DNA of 64,000 bases from Streptomyces sp. NBC_01335 (GCF_035953295.1 NZ_CP108370.1:930001-994000), one strand, 5' to 3'; counted from the first letter of the stretch, positions 26,848 to 35,532 are shown. The notes: generated by a model not told the origin, from the letters alone. Translations and numbers: made by a program.

Positions 26848-26936
26848 GGCTCACCTCCGCTCGCACGGAGAGCACGCGTCCAGGGCCTGGGCACCGGTGA
26901 GTCGCTTCGGTTCACCTCCGCTCGCGCGGAGAGCAC
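26848..26936 (-). CRISPR. Second two-repeat, one-spacer CRISPR array
   Basis: Repeats lie at 26848-26875 and 26909-26936, with a 33-base spacer between, giving the same 61-base period as the array at 16856. The right-hand repeat is identical to those; the left-hand one differs at two positions (T to C near its start and G to A in the loop), as expected for the trailer-end repeat of an array read on the minus strand. The leader would therefore be to the right of 26936. Confidence 0.72.
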
Positions 26937-27016
26937 GCTCACGGTGGTTCTTCCGGGGAGGGCGGACTACCGGAATGCTTACGGTGGTTCTTCCGGGGGG
27001 GGTGGGCTACCGGAAG
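26937..27016. repeat. Two tandem 40-base hairpin units beside the CRISPR array
   Basis: Two near-identical 40-base units (26937-26976 and 26977-27016) each contain ACGGTGGTTCTTCCGG and a downstream CTACCGGAA, so each can fold with a CTTCCGG/CCGGAA stem. They lie between the leader-side CRISPR repeat and the stop codon of the FhuF-like gene, and could be its terminators or part of the array leader. Confidence 0.6.
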
Positions 27017-27026
27017 GGGAACCGTG

Positions 27027-27758
27027 TCAGCGGGCCAGCGCGCAGTCTCCGCACAAGGGCCCCTTCCGGTCGGGGGCGGCGCGGTAGATGAGGCAGCAAC
27101 TGCGGCGCCTGAAGGCTCCGCCACCGGCCGTGGTCGCGGTACCGCGCAGCGGGGGGCGTGCGAGGAGGAGCGAGGTCAGGGTGCGGGTGCGGGCGGCGAG
27201 TTCGGGGCGCGAGGTCGCGATCATGGTCGCTGCTCCGTTGAGGGCCGAGGCGGTGTTCCCCCACAGGATGTGCCGGGAGACGGAGAACGTACCCATCGCC
27301 TCGGCGAGTTCGCGCAGCGGGCCGTCCATCAGACGGGTGCTCAGTTCGCCGGCGAGGCGCTCCGGGGGCCCCGCGGGGCTGTCGGCGACGGCGCTGTCGG
27401 GCAGCGAGAGGGGGATCGGTCCGCCGATCACGGGCTGCCACCGCAACTCGGTGAGGCCGGAGGCGAGGACCTTGCCGTGCAGCACCGCGGCGGCCAGGGC
27501 AGGAGAGATCAGCCGGGCTGCCAGCCCCAGATGCGCGACGGAGGCCGCGACGCGCGGTTCCACCGAGCCGGGTGGCCGACCGCCTGCCGCGGCCAGCCGC
27601 TCCCCGACCGTGGCGACCCGTGCTTCGAGCAGTGGGTGGGACATCGGCTGCCAGGGGCCGCCCGGTTCCGTGCCGAGCGGATGGATCCGGAGGGCGAAGA
27701 ACGGACCGAGTCCGGTGACCGACTCGCTCAGGGCGGTCGGTGTGGCGGTGCCCGTCAT
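27027..27758 (-). CDS. FhuF-like [2Fe-2S] ferric-siderophore reductase
   Basis: The 243-residue protein ends with the FhuF cysteine signature CC-x(13)-C-x2-C (RRSCCLIYRAAPDRKGPLCG then DC), which binds the [2Fe-2S] cluster that reduces iron in cytoplasmic ferric siderophores. The body (MSHPLLEARVATVGERLAA, HGKVLASGLTELRWQP, LWGNTASALNGA) matches IucA/FhuF-type reductases of actinomycetes. The ATG at 27758 is chosen where recognisable sequence begins; the ribosome site is weak. It stands alone, divergent from the riboswitch-controlled metE remnant. No iron box was identified with confidence. Confidence 0.8.
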   Translation of the reverse strand: MTGTATPTALSESVTGLGPFFALRIHPLGTEPGGPWQPMSHPLLEARVATVGERLAAAGGRPPGSVEPRVAASVAHLGLAARLISPALAAAVLHGKVLASGLTELRWQPVIGGPIPLSLPDSAVADSPAGPPERLAGELSTRLMDGPLRELAEAMGTFSVSRHILWGNTASALNGAATMIATSRPELAARTRTLTSLLLARPPLRGTATTAGGGAFRRRSCCLIYRAAPDRKGPLCGDCALAR

Positions 27759-28249
27759 GCGGGTACCGGGTCGGACACGGGCGGCAGGTCGGACACGGCC
27801 GGCACACCGGTCGGTGCGGCCGGTGCGCCGCGGTCCGGCCCGGCGGTGGCACGGGAGACCGGTGCGGCGGTGGCACGGGAGACCGGCCCGGCGGCCGGGG
27901 CGGCCCCTGGGGGAACCCGTCGGAGTGCGGGCGGCATGCTCAAGGTGAGCCCTCTCTTCGGGATCGTGCGTCCCGAGCGCACGCGGGCGGAGTGAGGGCC
28001 CGGTGTCCGGCTCGTCGGGCACCTGGCGGTGTCGGGCTCACAGTGGCGCGACCGTGCTGGAATTCCACCAGCTCCCTCTTGCTTCCTCTTGCCGTCACTC
28101 CGCGGCAAACATACGAGCGGTCTCTCCGCCCGGTCAACCAGGCCGTTTCCGATCCGGCACCCCCCTGCGCATCCCTGCGCCCCTCTCACGTTCCGGAATG
28201 TGAACGGTGGCGGCCGCGGGATGTTCCACCCCCTACTCCGGCCGTGCAG
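27759..28249. other. Intergenic region between FhuF-like gene and cobalamin riboswitch
   Basis: About 490 bases contain no supported gene. A 24-base-period direct duplication lies around 27841-27886 (unit with GGCGGTGGCACGGGAGACC), and an imperfect 16-base palindrome lies at 28187-28202 (CACGTTCCGGAATGTG), which could be an operator for the divergent promoters here. Confidence 0.4.
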
Positions 28250-28442
28250 TTGGTCCGCCCCTGTCCGCCAGGCAGGAGCGTCGTAAGAGGGAACCCGGTG
28301 GGAATCCGGGACTGCCCCGCAGCGGTGAGTGGGAACGACCGCCGTCATACGCACTGGGTCCGGTGGGATCTGGGAAGCGACGGCCAGGAGGAGTCTGCCC
28401 CGGCAGATGTGCCCGCGAGTCCGAAGACCTGCCCGTTGCCCG
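28250..28442 (+). ncRNA. Cobalamin riboswitch upstream of metE remnant
   Basis: The conserved cobalamin aptamer core is readable in order: GTAAGAGGGAACCCGGTG, GAATCCGGGACTGCCCCGC, then AGCGGTGAGTGGGAA, and near the 3' end the B12-box-like GCGAGTCCGAAGACCTGCC. Position and orientation, about 170 bases before the metE start, match B12-repressed metE regulation in Streptomyces. The aptamer appears intact although the gene it controls is not. Ends are approximate. Confidence 0.9.
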
Positions 28443-28615
28443 CACGCGACCATGCGTGTGCGGATATCCCGGTGACCTCGTGGGCGGGTCGGCGTACATA
28501 CCGGATGGACCTCCACGCCGTGCGGCGTTGTCGGGGACCGTCCGGTTCCGTCGTTCCTTCGCGTCCGCGTCCCGTTCCCGGGGTGTTCAGGAGTCATCTC
28601 GCGAAGGAGATTTCC

Positions 28616-30123
28616 GTGACAACGAAGTCCCTAGCCGCGGCAGCACGATCCACCCGTGTACGGCTACCCCCGCCAGGGCCCCCGCCGGGAACTGAAGAAG
28701 GCCGTCGAGGGCTACCGGAAGGGCCGGATCACCGCCCGCACGCTCCGGGAGACCACGGCCGAACTGCGCCGGTCCACCTGGCGGCAGCTGGCCGCCACCG
28801 GTATCCATGAGGTGCCCACCGGGAACTTCTCGTACTACGACCACGTCCTGGACACCAGCGTCATGGTCGGCGCCGTCCCGGAGCGGCACCGGGCGGCCGT
28901 GGCGGCCGACGCGCTCGACGGGTACTTCGCGATGGCGCGGGGCACCCAGGACGTCGCACCGCTGGAGATGACCAAGTGGTTCGACACCGACTACCACTAC
29001 CTCGTCCCCGAACTCGGCCCCGACACCGTGTTCACCGCCGACTCCACCAAGCAGGTCTCCGAGCTGACGGAAGCCCTCGCCCTCGGGCACACCGCCCGTC
29101 CGGTGCTCGTCGGCCCGGTGACGTATCTGCTGCTGGCCAAGCCCGCGCCCGGCGTGTCCGTGGACTTCGAGCCGCTCACCCTGCTGGACCGGCTGCTTCC
29201 GGTGTACGCGCAGGTGCTCGCCGATCTGCGGGCCGCCGGTGCCGAGTGGGTCCAGCTGGACGAGCCCGCCCTCGTCCAGGACCGCACCCCGGCCGAACTG
29301 GACGCCGTGGCCCGCGCCTACGGTGCGCTCGGCGGTCCCACCGACCGGCCCGAGCTGCTCGTGGCATCGCCGGGGAGATCGCCGCCAACCGGGCCGACCT
29401 CGCCTCACGCGCCGCCTCCCCGATCACCCGCGACCCCGCCGTACGCGCCAGGACCGCGGCCGTCACCGAGGCCGACGGCCGGCGCTCCCAGCCGTACACC
29501 GAGCGCTCCGCAGCCCAACGAGCCCACCTCGCGCTGCCGTTGCTGCCGACGACGACCATCGGCTCGTTCCCGCGGACCGACGAGGTGCGGGCGGCACGCG
29601 CGGACCTGCGGGCCGGCCGCATCGACACGGCCGGTTACGAGGAGCGGATCCGGGCCGAGATCGGCGAGGTCGTCTCCTTCCAGGAGAAGGCCGGTCTGGA
29701 CGTGCTGGTGCACGGCGAGCCCGAACGCAACGACATGGTGCAGTACTTCGCCGAGCAGCTCACCGGCTACCTCGCGACCCGGCACGGCTGGGTCCAGTCC
29801 TACGGCACCCGCTACGTCCGGCCGCCGGTCCTGGCGGGGGACATCTCCCGCCCCGCACCGATGACGGTGCGCTGGACCGCGTACGCCCAGTCGCTCACCG
29901 CCCGGCCGGTGAAGGGCATGCTGACCGGGCCGGTGACGATGCTGGCCTGGTCCTTCGTCCGGGACGACCAGCCGCTCGGGGAGACCGCCCGGCAGGTCGC
30001 GCTCGCGCTGCGGGCCGAGGTCACCGATCTGGAGGCGGGCGGTACCCCGGTGATCCAGGTGGACGAACCCACGCTGCGCGAGACGCTTCCGCTGCGGTCC
30101 GCCGACCGGGCCGCGTATGCCGG
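28616..30123 (+). pseudogene. metE: Decayed cobalamin-independent methionine synthase
   Basis: The GTG start (28616, after GAAGGAGA) opens a frame that loses MetE sequence within 13 codons; the MetE frame resumes shifted by one base at 28656 (VYGYPRQGPRRELKKAVEG). A second break near 29365 joins LLVA to [13 protein letters not shown] in another frame, with about 100 residues missing between. The remaining part covers [30 protein letters not shown] and [14 protein letters not shown], and then stops matching at about 30120. The C-terminal zinc ligands (HTHMCYSEF- and NPDCGLKTR-type motifs) are absent. At least two frame changes plus truncation make this a clear pseudogene; a B12-dependent MetH elsewhere presumably suffices. 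Confidence 0.88.
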
Positions 30124-30142
30124 GACGTCCTCGTGGCGCCCC

Positions 30143-30198
30143 GGCCCCACCGGCCCGGCCCCACCGGCCCGGCCCCACCGGCTCCGCTCCCACCGGCT
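30143..30198. repeat. Four copies of a 14-base tandem repeat
   Basis: The unit GGCCCCACCGGCCC is repeated with increasing divergence at 30143, 30157, 30171 and 30185. It begins just after the point where metE sequence is lost, so repeat expansion or slippage may have contributed to the truncation. The flanking sequence to 30416 carries no supported gene. Confidence 0.7.
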
Positions 30199-30416
30199 CG
30201 GCTCTCGTCCGACGTGGGCGGGCCCGGGGCGGAGCGCGACGATCCGGGGAGGAAGGCGCGCCTGCCACGTCGTTTTCGGGCAACCCGAGGTCGAGATATG
30301 GCCACTTCGCCCTGCGGTATCGCGACGGGGCGTCATCGTCCGGTTACCTTTCCGAGCATGCCTGATCCGCAGCACGTGCCGCAGTCGCCGCAGTCGCGCG
30401 CTTGCCGGCTGAGCCG

Positions 30417-31340
30417 GTGAGGCCCGTGCCGTCCCGGCCGGCGACGGTGCTCGTCGCCGGGGCCTACTCGGTCGATCTCGTCCTGACCGATCTGCGCGGC
30501 CCGGTGAGTGCCGGGACCGAGGTGTGGGCCAGTGGACTGGACATGGTGCCCGGCGGTGCGTTCACCCTGGCGATGGGGCTGCGCCGGCTGGGGCGCCGGG
30601 CGGTGTGGGCGGCCGATTTCGGCACGGACGTCTTCAGCCGTGAGGTCCTGGCCACGGCGCGCCGCGAAGACATGGACGAGACCGGCTTCCGGCACCACCG
30701 ACGTCCTGTGCGCAACGTGACGGTGGCTCTCTCCGGCCACCAGGACCGGGCGATGATCACCTACGAGGAACCCGTCCCGGCGCGTCCCCTCGCGGAGTCG
30801 ATCGATGTTTTCCGACCGGGGGTGGTGATGCTCCCCCACCTCCGGTTCGGTCCGGACATGACGGACGCCCTGGAGGTGGCCGCCCAGCACGGGACCCGGG
30901 TGTTCATGGACTGCCAGGACTACCCCGGGCACATCGGCATGGACGAGGTACGCAAGACGCTCGCTCAGGTGGACGTGTTCGCGCCCAACGAGTCGGAAGC
31001 ACTGCGGGTGACCGGGGCCGGCACGGTCGAAGAGGCGCTCGGACTGCTCGCGGGCCTGGTGCCCACGGTGGTGATCAAGCAGGGGGCAGCGGGCGCCGTC
31101 GCCTCCGCGAACGGCCGTCGAGCGGTTCAGGCCTCCCTCCCGGTGCCGGTGGTGGACACGACCGGGGCCGGGGACTGCTTCGACGTGGGCTTCGTGCACC
31201 GGTGGCTGGACGGCAGCCCACTGGACGACTGCCTGGCGGCAGGTGTGGCCTGCGGGGCGGCAGCCGTGACGGGGCCGGGCTCCAGCAACGCCCTCAAGGC
31301 CCCCGAACTCACCGCATGGCTCACCCGGGTGCCGCGCTGA
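30417..31340 (+). CDS. PfkB-family carbohydrate kinase
   Basis: The 307-residue protein is a ribokinase/PfkB kinase: an N-terminal substrate-binding strand (LVAGAYSVDLVLTDL), glycine-rich VPGGAFTLAMGLRRLG, and the C-terminal anion-hole and catalytic Asp motif DTTGAGDCFDVGF. ATP-binding residues lie in APNESEALRVTG. The start is uncertain: GTG at 30417 is used, with TTG at 30402 and GTG at 30426 as alternatives, and none has a good ribosome site. It precedes the HAD-GT20 gene by 28 bases on the same strand, so it may phosphorylate a sugar or polyol for that pathway. Confidence 0.83.
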   Translation: MRPVPSRPATVLVAGAYSVDLVLTDLRGPVSAGTEVWASGLDMVPGGAFTLAMGLRRLGRRAVWAADFGTDVFSREVLATARREDMDETGFRHHRRPVRNVTVALSGHQDRAMITYEEPVPARPLAESIDVFRPGVVMLPHLRFGPDMTDALEVAAQHGTRVFMDCQDYPGHIGMDEVRKTLAQVDVFAPNESEALRVTGAGTVEEALGLLAGLVPTVVIKQGAAGAVASANGRRAVQASLPVPVVDTTGAGDCFDVGFVHRWLDGSPLDDCLAAGVACGAAAVTGPGSSNALKAPELTAWLTRVPR

Positions 31341-31368
31341 TCGTGGACCGGAAGGACAGGGGGTTGCC

Positions 31369-33543
31369 GTGAACGACCACGCGCGCCGGGCTCGTGGCCC
31401 TGGGCGGAAGTTGCCGCCCGCGGGCGAAAGAGTCCTGGTCACCGACCTCGACGGCACACTGCTGGGCGGTGACCGGGAGAGCCGTCTGCGGCTGCTCCGG
31501 GCACTGGAGCGCCACCCGGAGATCACCGTCGTCTTCGCGACGGGCCGCAGCCTGAGCTCCGTACGGACGCTGCTGCGAGAGGATCCCCTGCTCCCGGCAC
31601 CGCGGTGGATCGTCGCGGACGTCGGTGCCAGCGTCATCGACGCGGCGGACATGAGCCATGTCGACGCGCTGGAACGGCCGCTGCGGTCGGGATGGCCCGG
31701 GGACGAACAGGTCCGGGAGGCGCTGCGCGGCTTCTCCCGACTCGCGTACCAGAAGGTCGCCCAGGAAGGGCGCTGCTCGTTCTATCTGGCTCCGGACGGG
31801 CTGACCGACGCCCTCACTTCGGCGGTGGCGAGCCTGGGATGCTCCTGGTCCTACAGCGAGGGACGGTACTTCGACGTCCTGCCCGCGGGTGCGGGCAAGG
31901 GCCCGGCCGTCCGTGAACTCGTCCGCAAGCACCAGTGGCCGCTGTCCGGCGTGCTCGTCGCCGGTGACTCGCTCAATGACCTGTCGCTCTTCGACCTCCG
32001 CTCGCACGGGGTCGTCGTCGGCAACGCCGAGGCGGCTCTGAGGGAGCGTCTCCCCGAAGACCCCCTGATCCAGCGATCCCGCCTCGCCGGTGCGGCCGGC
32101 ATCCTCTCGGCGCTGCACCACCTCGGCTGGGTCGAGCCCGTCGTACCGGTCGTCGTCGGCTACCACCGCGCGCCTGCTCGCTGGAGCGGAGGACGGTGGG
32201 AGCAGCCGTCCAGTCCCAACGGCATCCTGCCCACCCTGACGTCCGTCCTCGGCGGCGGGAACAAGGACAGCGGACTGGATGCCGTGTGGGCCGCGGTGGT
32301 CACCACCGAAGGAGGCGGCGGGGGCGAAGGAGGCGGCGGAGCCGAACGAGCCGACGGACTCGGTGGACCCGGTACGTGGCCGGCCCCGTTCCCCGGCGGC
32401 CTCCCCATGGCCCTTCTGCCCGTGCCGCCGTCCCTCTGGAGCGGCTACTTCCACCGGGCCTGCAAGGAGACGCTCTGGCCGGCCCTGATGTCCCAGCCGC
32501 ACCTCATCCGCCACGACCCGGCCCACTGGGCCGACTACGAGCAGGTCAACGAAGCCTTCGCGCACCATGTCAGCGCCCACGCCTCCCCCGGCGGAACCGT
32601 GTGGCTGCACGACTACAACCTCTGGCTCGTCCCCGGCCTCCTCAAGCGCAGCCGACCGGACCTGGCCGTCGGCCTGTTCCACCACACCCCCTTCCCGCCG
32701 CCCGAGGTCTTCCAGGCTCTGCCGGTGGCCGAGCAGTTGCGCGCCTCGCTGGCCCGACTGGACTGGGCGGGCTTTCACACGGCCGCCTTCGCCCACCACT
32801 TCCGCCGGCTGCTGCACGGCGCGGACACCGTGCCGCGTACGGGCGTTCATCCGCTGGGCATCGACCGGGCGGCCGTCGCGGCCCTCGCGCGCTCCCGTAC
32901 CCCGCAGGCCGCGGCGACGGACGGCCCGCTGGTGCTGTCCGTGGAACGTCTGGACTACGCCAAAGCCCCGGTCCAGAAGATCCGCGCCCTCGCGACCCTT
33001 CTCGACCTGCGGCCGGAGCTGCGCGGACGGCTGCGCTTCCGGCTCGTGTGCCCGCCGCCCGAGCCCGGTGTCCGCGCCTACGAGACGACCCGCGCCGAAC
33101 TCGAACAGGCCATCACCGCCCTCAACGCCCGCTGGGGTTCGGGTGCGTGGCAACCGGTGGAGTACATCCCCCGGTCGCTCCCCTTCGCCGAGGTCATGGA
33201 CCACTACCTGGCGGCGGACGTCTTCTGGGTGACCTCCCTGGCCGACGGGATGAACCTCACCGCCCAGGAGTTCCTCACCGCCCAGGCCGCTTCCGGACGC
33301 GCGGGTGTCCTCGTCCTCTCCCGGTACGCGGGGATCGCCGAGCGACTCGGGGACGCCGCGCTGCTCACCGATCCCAGCCACCCGCAGGACCTCGTGGACG
33401 TCCTGCACACCGCGCTGACCATGTCCCCGTCCCGTCGCAGGGCGCATACGGCCCGCCTGGTCCAGCGGCTCGACGCGGCCGCGCCCCTCGACTGGGCCCA
33501 CGCGGTCGTCGCGGCCATCGGGGAGAGGCCCGGGCCGTTGTAG
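31369..33543 (+). CDS. HAD phosphatase-GT20 fusion, glucosylglycerol-phosphate synthase/phosphatase-like
   Basis: This 724-residue protein joins two enzymes. Residues about 20-245 are a Cof-type HAD phosphatase, with DLDGT (nucleophile Asp26, acid Asp28) and the motif IV loop GDSLND. Residues from about 265 onward are a GT20 glycosyltransferase (trehalose-phosphate synthase superfamily), with HDYNLWLVPGLL, HHTPFPPPEVF, VERLDYAKAPVQKIRAL and ADVFWVTSLADGMNLTAQEF. A Gly/Glu-rich insert lies near residue 310. Phosphatase-first GT20 fusions are known for the osmolyte glucosylglycerol, where both steps are on one chain. Trehalose or a cyclitol glycoside are alternative products. Confidence 0.82.
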   Translation: MNDHARRARGPGRKLPPAGERVLVTDLDGTLLGGDRESRLRLLRALERHPEITVVFATGRSLSSVRTLLREDPLLPAPRWIVADVGASVIDAADMSHVDALERPLRSGWPGDEQVREALRGFSRLAYQKVAQEGRCSFYLAPDGLTDALTSAVASLGCSWSYSEGRYFDVLPAGAGKGPAVRELVRKHQWPLSGVLVAGDSLNDLSLFDLRSHGVVVGNAEAALRERLPEDPLIQRSRLAGAAGILSALHHLGWVEPVVPVVVGYHRAPARWSGGRWEQPSSPNGILPTLTSVLGGGNKDSGLDAVWAAVVTTEGGGGGEGGGGAERADGLGGPGTWPAPFPGGLPMALLPVPPSLWSGYFHRACKETLWPALMSQPHLIRHDPAHWADYEQVNEAFAHHVSAHASPGGTVWLHDYNLWLVPGLLKRSRPDLAVGLFHHTPFPPPEVFQALPVAEQLRASLARLDWAGFHTAAFAHHFRRLLHGADTVPRTGVHPLGIDRAAVAALARSRTPQAAATDGPLVLSVERLDYAKAPVQKIRALATLLDLRPELRGRLRFRLVCPPPEPGVRAYETTRAELEQAITALNARWGSGAWQPVEYIPRSLPFAEVMDHYLAADVFWVTSLADGMNLTAQEFLTAQAASGRAGVLVLSRYAGIAERLGDAALLTDPSHPQDLVDVLHTALTMSPSRRRAHTARLVQRLDAAAPLDWAHAVVAAIGERPGPL

Positions 33544-33576
33544 GTTCTCGCCCGCCGGTCTCCGCCGGGGCCGGGC

Positions 33577-34137
33577 CTACCGGAGGCCCCGGCGCCCGGG
33601 AGGTTCGAAGGTGTAGAGGTCGAGGATCTCCGGGCACGGGGCCACGCCCGGGCCTCCGGCACGTATCCAGGAGGCGATGTCCTCGGTCGCGCCGGGATCG
33701 TTGACCAGCCCCAGCCAGACGGGCCGGGCTCCGGCGGCGCGGCCCTCGGTGGAGGGCTGCACGACCACGACGTTGGCCTGGTCGCACACGTCCAGACAGT
33801 CCGATATCCGTACCGGGGCCTCCTCGCGAAGGCGGTCCGTCTGCGCCGCGTGATCGACTCCGGTCACCTTGCGACTGCCGCAGCAGCAGTCCCGGCACAC
33901 GACGACCCGGCAGGGCACCGCTCCGGCCGTCGCGCCCTTGCCGGGCACGGCCTTGGTCTTCCGTACGTGAGCCTCTTCGGCCGGCCTTGCGGGCACGCCG
34001 AACCACCCCTCTCCGGGGAGATCCGCCCCGGCGTTCGTCGAGGAGGCGACCGCGTGAGTCTCCTGGCTCTCGGGTCGCCGCTCGTCCCGCCCTTCCCGCC
34101 CCTCGCCGGAGGCAGTGGTACGCCGGGATTCACTCAC
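33577..34137 (-). CDS. Thioredoxin-like [2Fe-2S] ferredoxin-domain protein
   Basis: The 186-residue protein has a thioredoxin-like [2Fe-2S] domain in its second half: VVVCRDCCCGSRKV holds the first cysteines, SDCLDVCDQANVVVV the second pair, and PVWLGLVNDPGATEDIASWI closes the fold. The N-terminal 60 residues are charged and low in complexity, so the true start may be further in. Related stand-alone domains are widespread in Streptomyces and poorly characterised; electron transfer is assumed. It converges with the GT20 gene. Confidence 0.72.
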   Translation of the reverse strand: MSESRRTTASGEGREGRDERRPESQETHAVASSTNAGADLPGEGWFGVPARPAEEAHVRKTKAVPGKGATAGAVPCRVVVCRDCCCGSRKVTGVDHAAQTDRLREEAPVRISDCLDVCDQANVVVVQPSTEGRAAGARPVWLGLVNDPGATEDIASWIRAGGPGVAPCPEILDLYTFEPPGRRGLR

Positions 34138-34293
34138 CGATCACAGTGGCGGGACCGCTCCGGCTTCGCACCGGATTCCTCGGACCGCCGTCGCCCTGTC
34201 ACGAAGCATCATCCCATCCGGCACGCATGGCCGGTACGGGCAGGAGCACCCCACCCAACCCGACTCTATGATCATGTGCCTGACACATCGTCG

Positions 34294-34337
34294 TACCCGA
34301 GTCATACCCGAGTCATACCCGAGTCGTTCCCGAGGAG
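34294..34337. repeat. Four copies of an 11-base repeat before a secreted-protein gene
   Basis: The unit TACCCGAGTCA occurs at 34294 and 34305, with variants at 34316 (TACCCGAGTCG) and 34327 (TTCCCGAGGAG). The last variant supplies the GAGGAG ribosome site of the gene at 34349. A period of 11 places copies on almost the same face of the helix, so it may be a regulator-binding array. Confidence 0.7.
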
Positions 34338-34348
34338 TGCCACCGATC

Positions 34349-34657
34349 ATGCGCATGACCCGTATCGCCACCACCGTCCTGGCCACCGCGGTCGGCTTCG
34401 CCGGAGTGGTCGCCACCGCCCCCGGCGCAGCGGCCCAGTCCGGCTGTCAGTACAAGGTCGTGTGGCCGACCGCCGGGGTGTACGAGAACCCGAATCCGAA
34501 CAGCGCCGTCGTGAAGACCAAGTACGCCGGTGACATCGTCGGCGCGTCGACCTGCGAGGGCGCGTCGTACAACGAGTACGGCTACGTCCTGGTCACCACC
34601 GATGCGGCGGCGGACGGCCGGGGCTGGATGCGCGAAGGGGCGGTCGTCGCCATCTGA
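34349..34657 (+). CDS. Small secreted protein, SH3-like
   Basis: The 102-residue protein has a Sec signal peptide (MRMTRIATTVLATAVGFAGV ending AAAQS) and a mature part of about 70 residues. Two cysteines (SGCQYK and ASTCEGAS) could form a disulfide, and the pattern GVYENPNPNSAVVKTKYAGDIVG ... GRGWMREGAVVAI looks like a bacterial SH3 domain. Such Streptomyces proteins bind cell-wall material or are exported with unknown function. ATG at 34355 is an alternative start. It stands alone behind an unusual 11-base repeat. Confidence 0.78.
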   Translation: MRMTRIATTVLATAVGFAGVVATAPGAAAQSGCQYKVVWPTAGVYENPNPNSAVVKTKYAGDIVGASTCEGASYNEYGYVLVTTDAAADGRGWMREGAVVAI

Positions 34658-34793
34658 ACCGTCCCGCCCGGGACGTACGGCCGGGGTCGACGCGGCTCCC
34701 GGCCCGACGTGGCTCCCGGCCGACACGGCCCGCGCCCGCGCCCGGCCGGAAGGCGCCCTGACCTGCTGCACCCGCACCCGGCCGGAAGGCGCC

Positions 34794-35429
34794 CTACCTG
34801 CCCGCCTCGCCCCCGTCCGCAGATCCGACGAGGAGACCGGCGAGGGCCTGGTCGACGACGGCGCGGGCGAAGTCCTCGGTGAGCTGGTCGGTGAGGTGGG
34901 GCAGGAGGAGACGGATGTAGCAGGCGCCCCAGATGAGGTCCACCAGGAGTCCGGGGTCGGCGTCCTCAACGATCTGCCCGCGGCCCTTCGCCTTCTCCAG
35001 CAGGGCGAACGCCTCGCGTCGGCGCGGCCCGAAGTAGTGGTGCTCGAACTGTCCGGCGAGTTCCGCGTCCGTCTGGGCCGCGCCGATGAGCTGGGCGAAG
35101 ACGGGCCCTGCGGGCCGGTGGGTGGCGAGCCGGATGAACGCGGTGATGAACCGCATCAGGTCCGCGCGGACGTCTCCGGTGTCGTCGAGCGCGATCTGGT
35201 CTCCGACGGCGTGCCGGAATCCGTCCAGGGCCAGCGCGCCGCGTGAGGGCCAGTGCCGGTAGACGGTCGCCGAGCTGACACCGGAGGCGGCGACGACCTT
35301 CTCGACGGTGAAGCCGGCGACCCCGTGCGCCATCAGCACCTGGGCGGCGGCCTCCAGCACGTCGGCGCGGACCTCGGCCATCGGCCTTCTGCCGCGTCCC
35401 CGACGCGGCCCGGCCGGAGGAACTGTCAT
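34794..35429 (-). CDS. TetR-family transcriptional regulator
   Basis: The 211-residue regulator has the TetR helix-turn-helix at residues about 20-65 (VLEAAAQVLMAHGVAGFTVEKVV, SGVSSATVYRHWPSR) and a variable ligand-binding C-terminal domain. The ATG at 35429 is chosen because the HTH then begins about 18 residues in, after a basic arm. It is divergent from the FUSC transporter gene and a perfect inverted repeat lies between them. It probably represses the exporter until an aromatic or similar ligand binds. A 36-base-spaced duplication (CCCGGCCGGAAGGCGCCCT) lies just after its stop. Confidence 0.88.
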   Translation of the reverse strand: MTVPPAGPRRGRGRRPMAEVRADVLEAAAQVLMAHGVAGFTVEKVVAASGVSSATVYRHWPSRGALALDGFRHAVGDQIALDDTGDVRADLMRFITAFIRLATHRPAGPVFAQLIGAAQTDAELAGQFEHHYFGPRRREAFALLEKAKGRGQIVEDADPGLLVDLIWGACYIRLLLPHLTDQLTEDFARAVVDQALAGLLVGSADGGEAGR

Positions 35430-35476
35430 CGGTCTCACCTTCCACCCGGTCGAACCCACTCGTCGTCGCAAACTAC

Positions 35477-35499
35477 TATATGAAGAGTCTGTTCATATA
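35477..35499. promoter_or_regulatory. TetR operator between regulator and FUSC genes
   Basis: A perfect eight-base inverted repeat, TATATGAA-N7-TTCATATA, is AT-rich against a 72% GC background and is centred in the 103-base divergent intergenic region. Size and position fit a TetR-family operator controlling both genes. Confidence 0.8.
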
Positions 35500-35532
35500 A
35501 GCGGCCTGGCCGCGACCCCCTGAAGGAGCACC

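Noticed and set aside
27841..27886. Direct repeats upstream of the FhuF-like gene
   Set aside because: Only two copies with GC-rich simple sequence; no structure or link to a function beyond chance duplication.
30124..30416. Possible extension of the metE frame through the 14-base repeats
   Set aside because: The translation is repetitive Pro/Gly/Arg sequence with none of the conserved MetE C-terminal residues.
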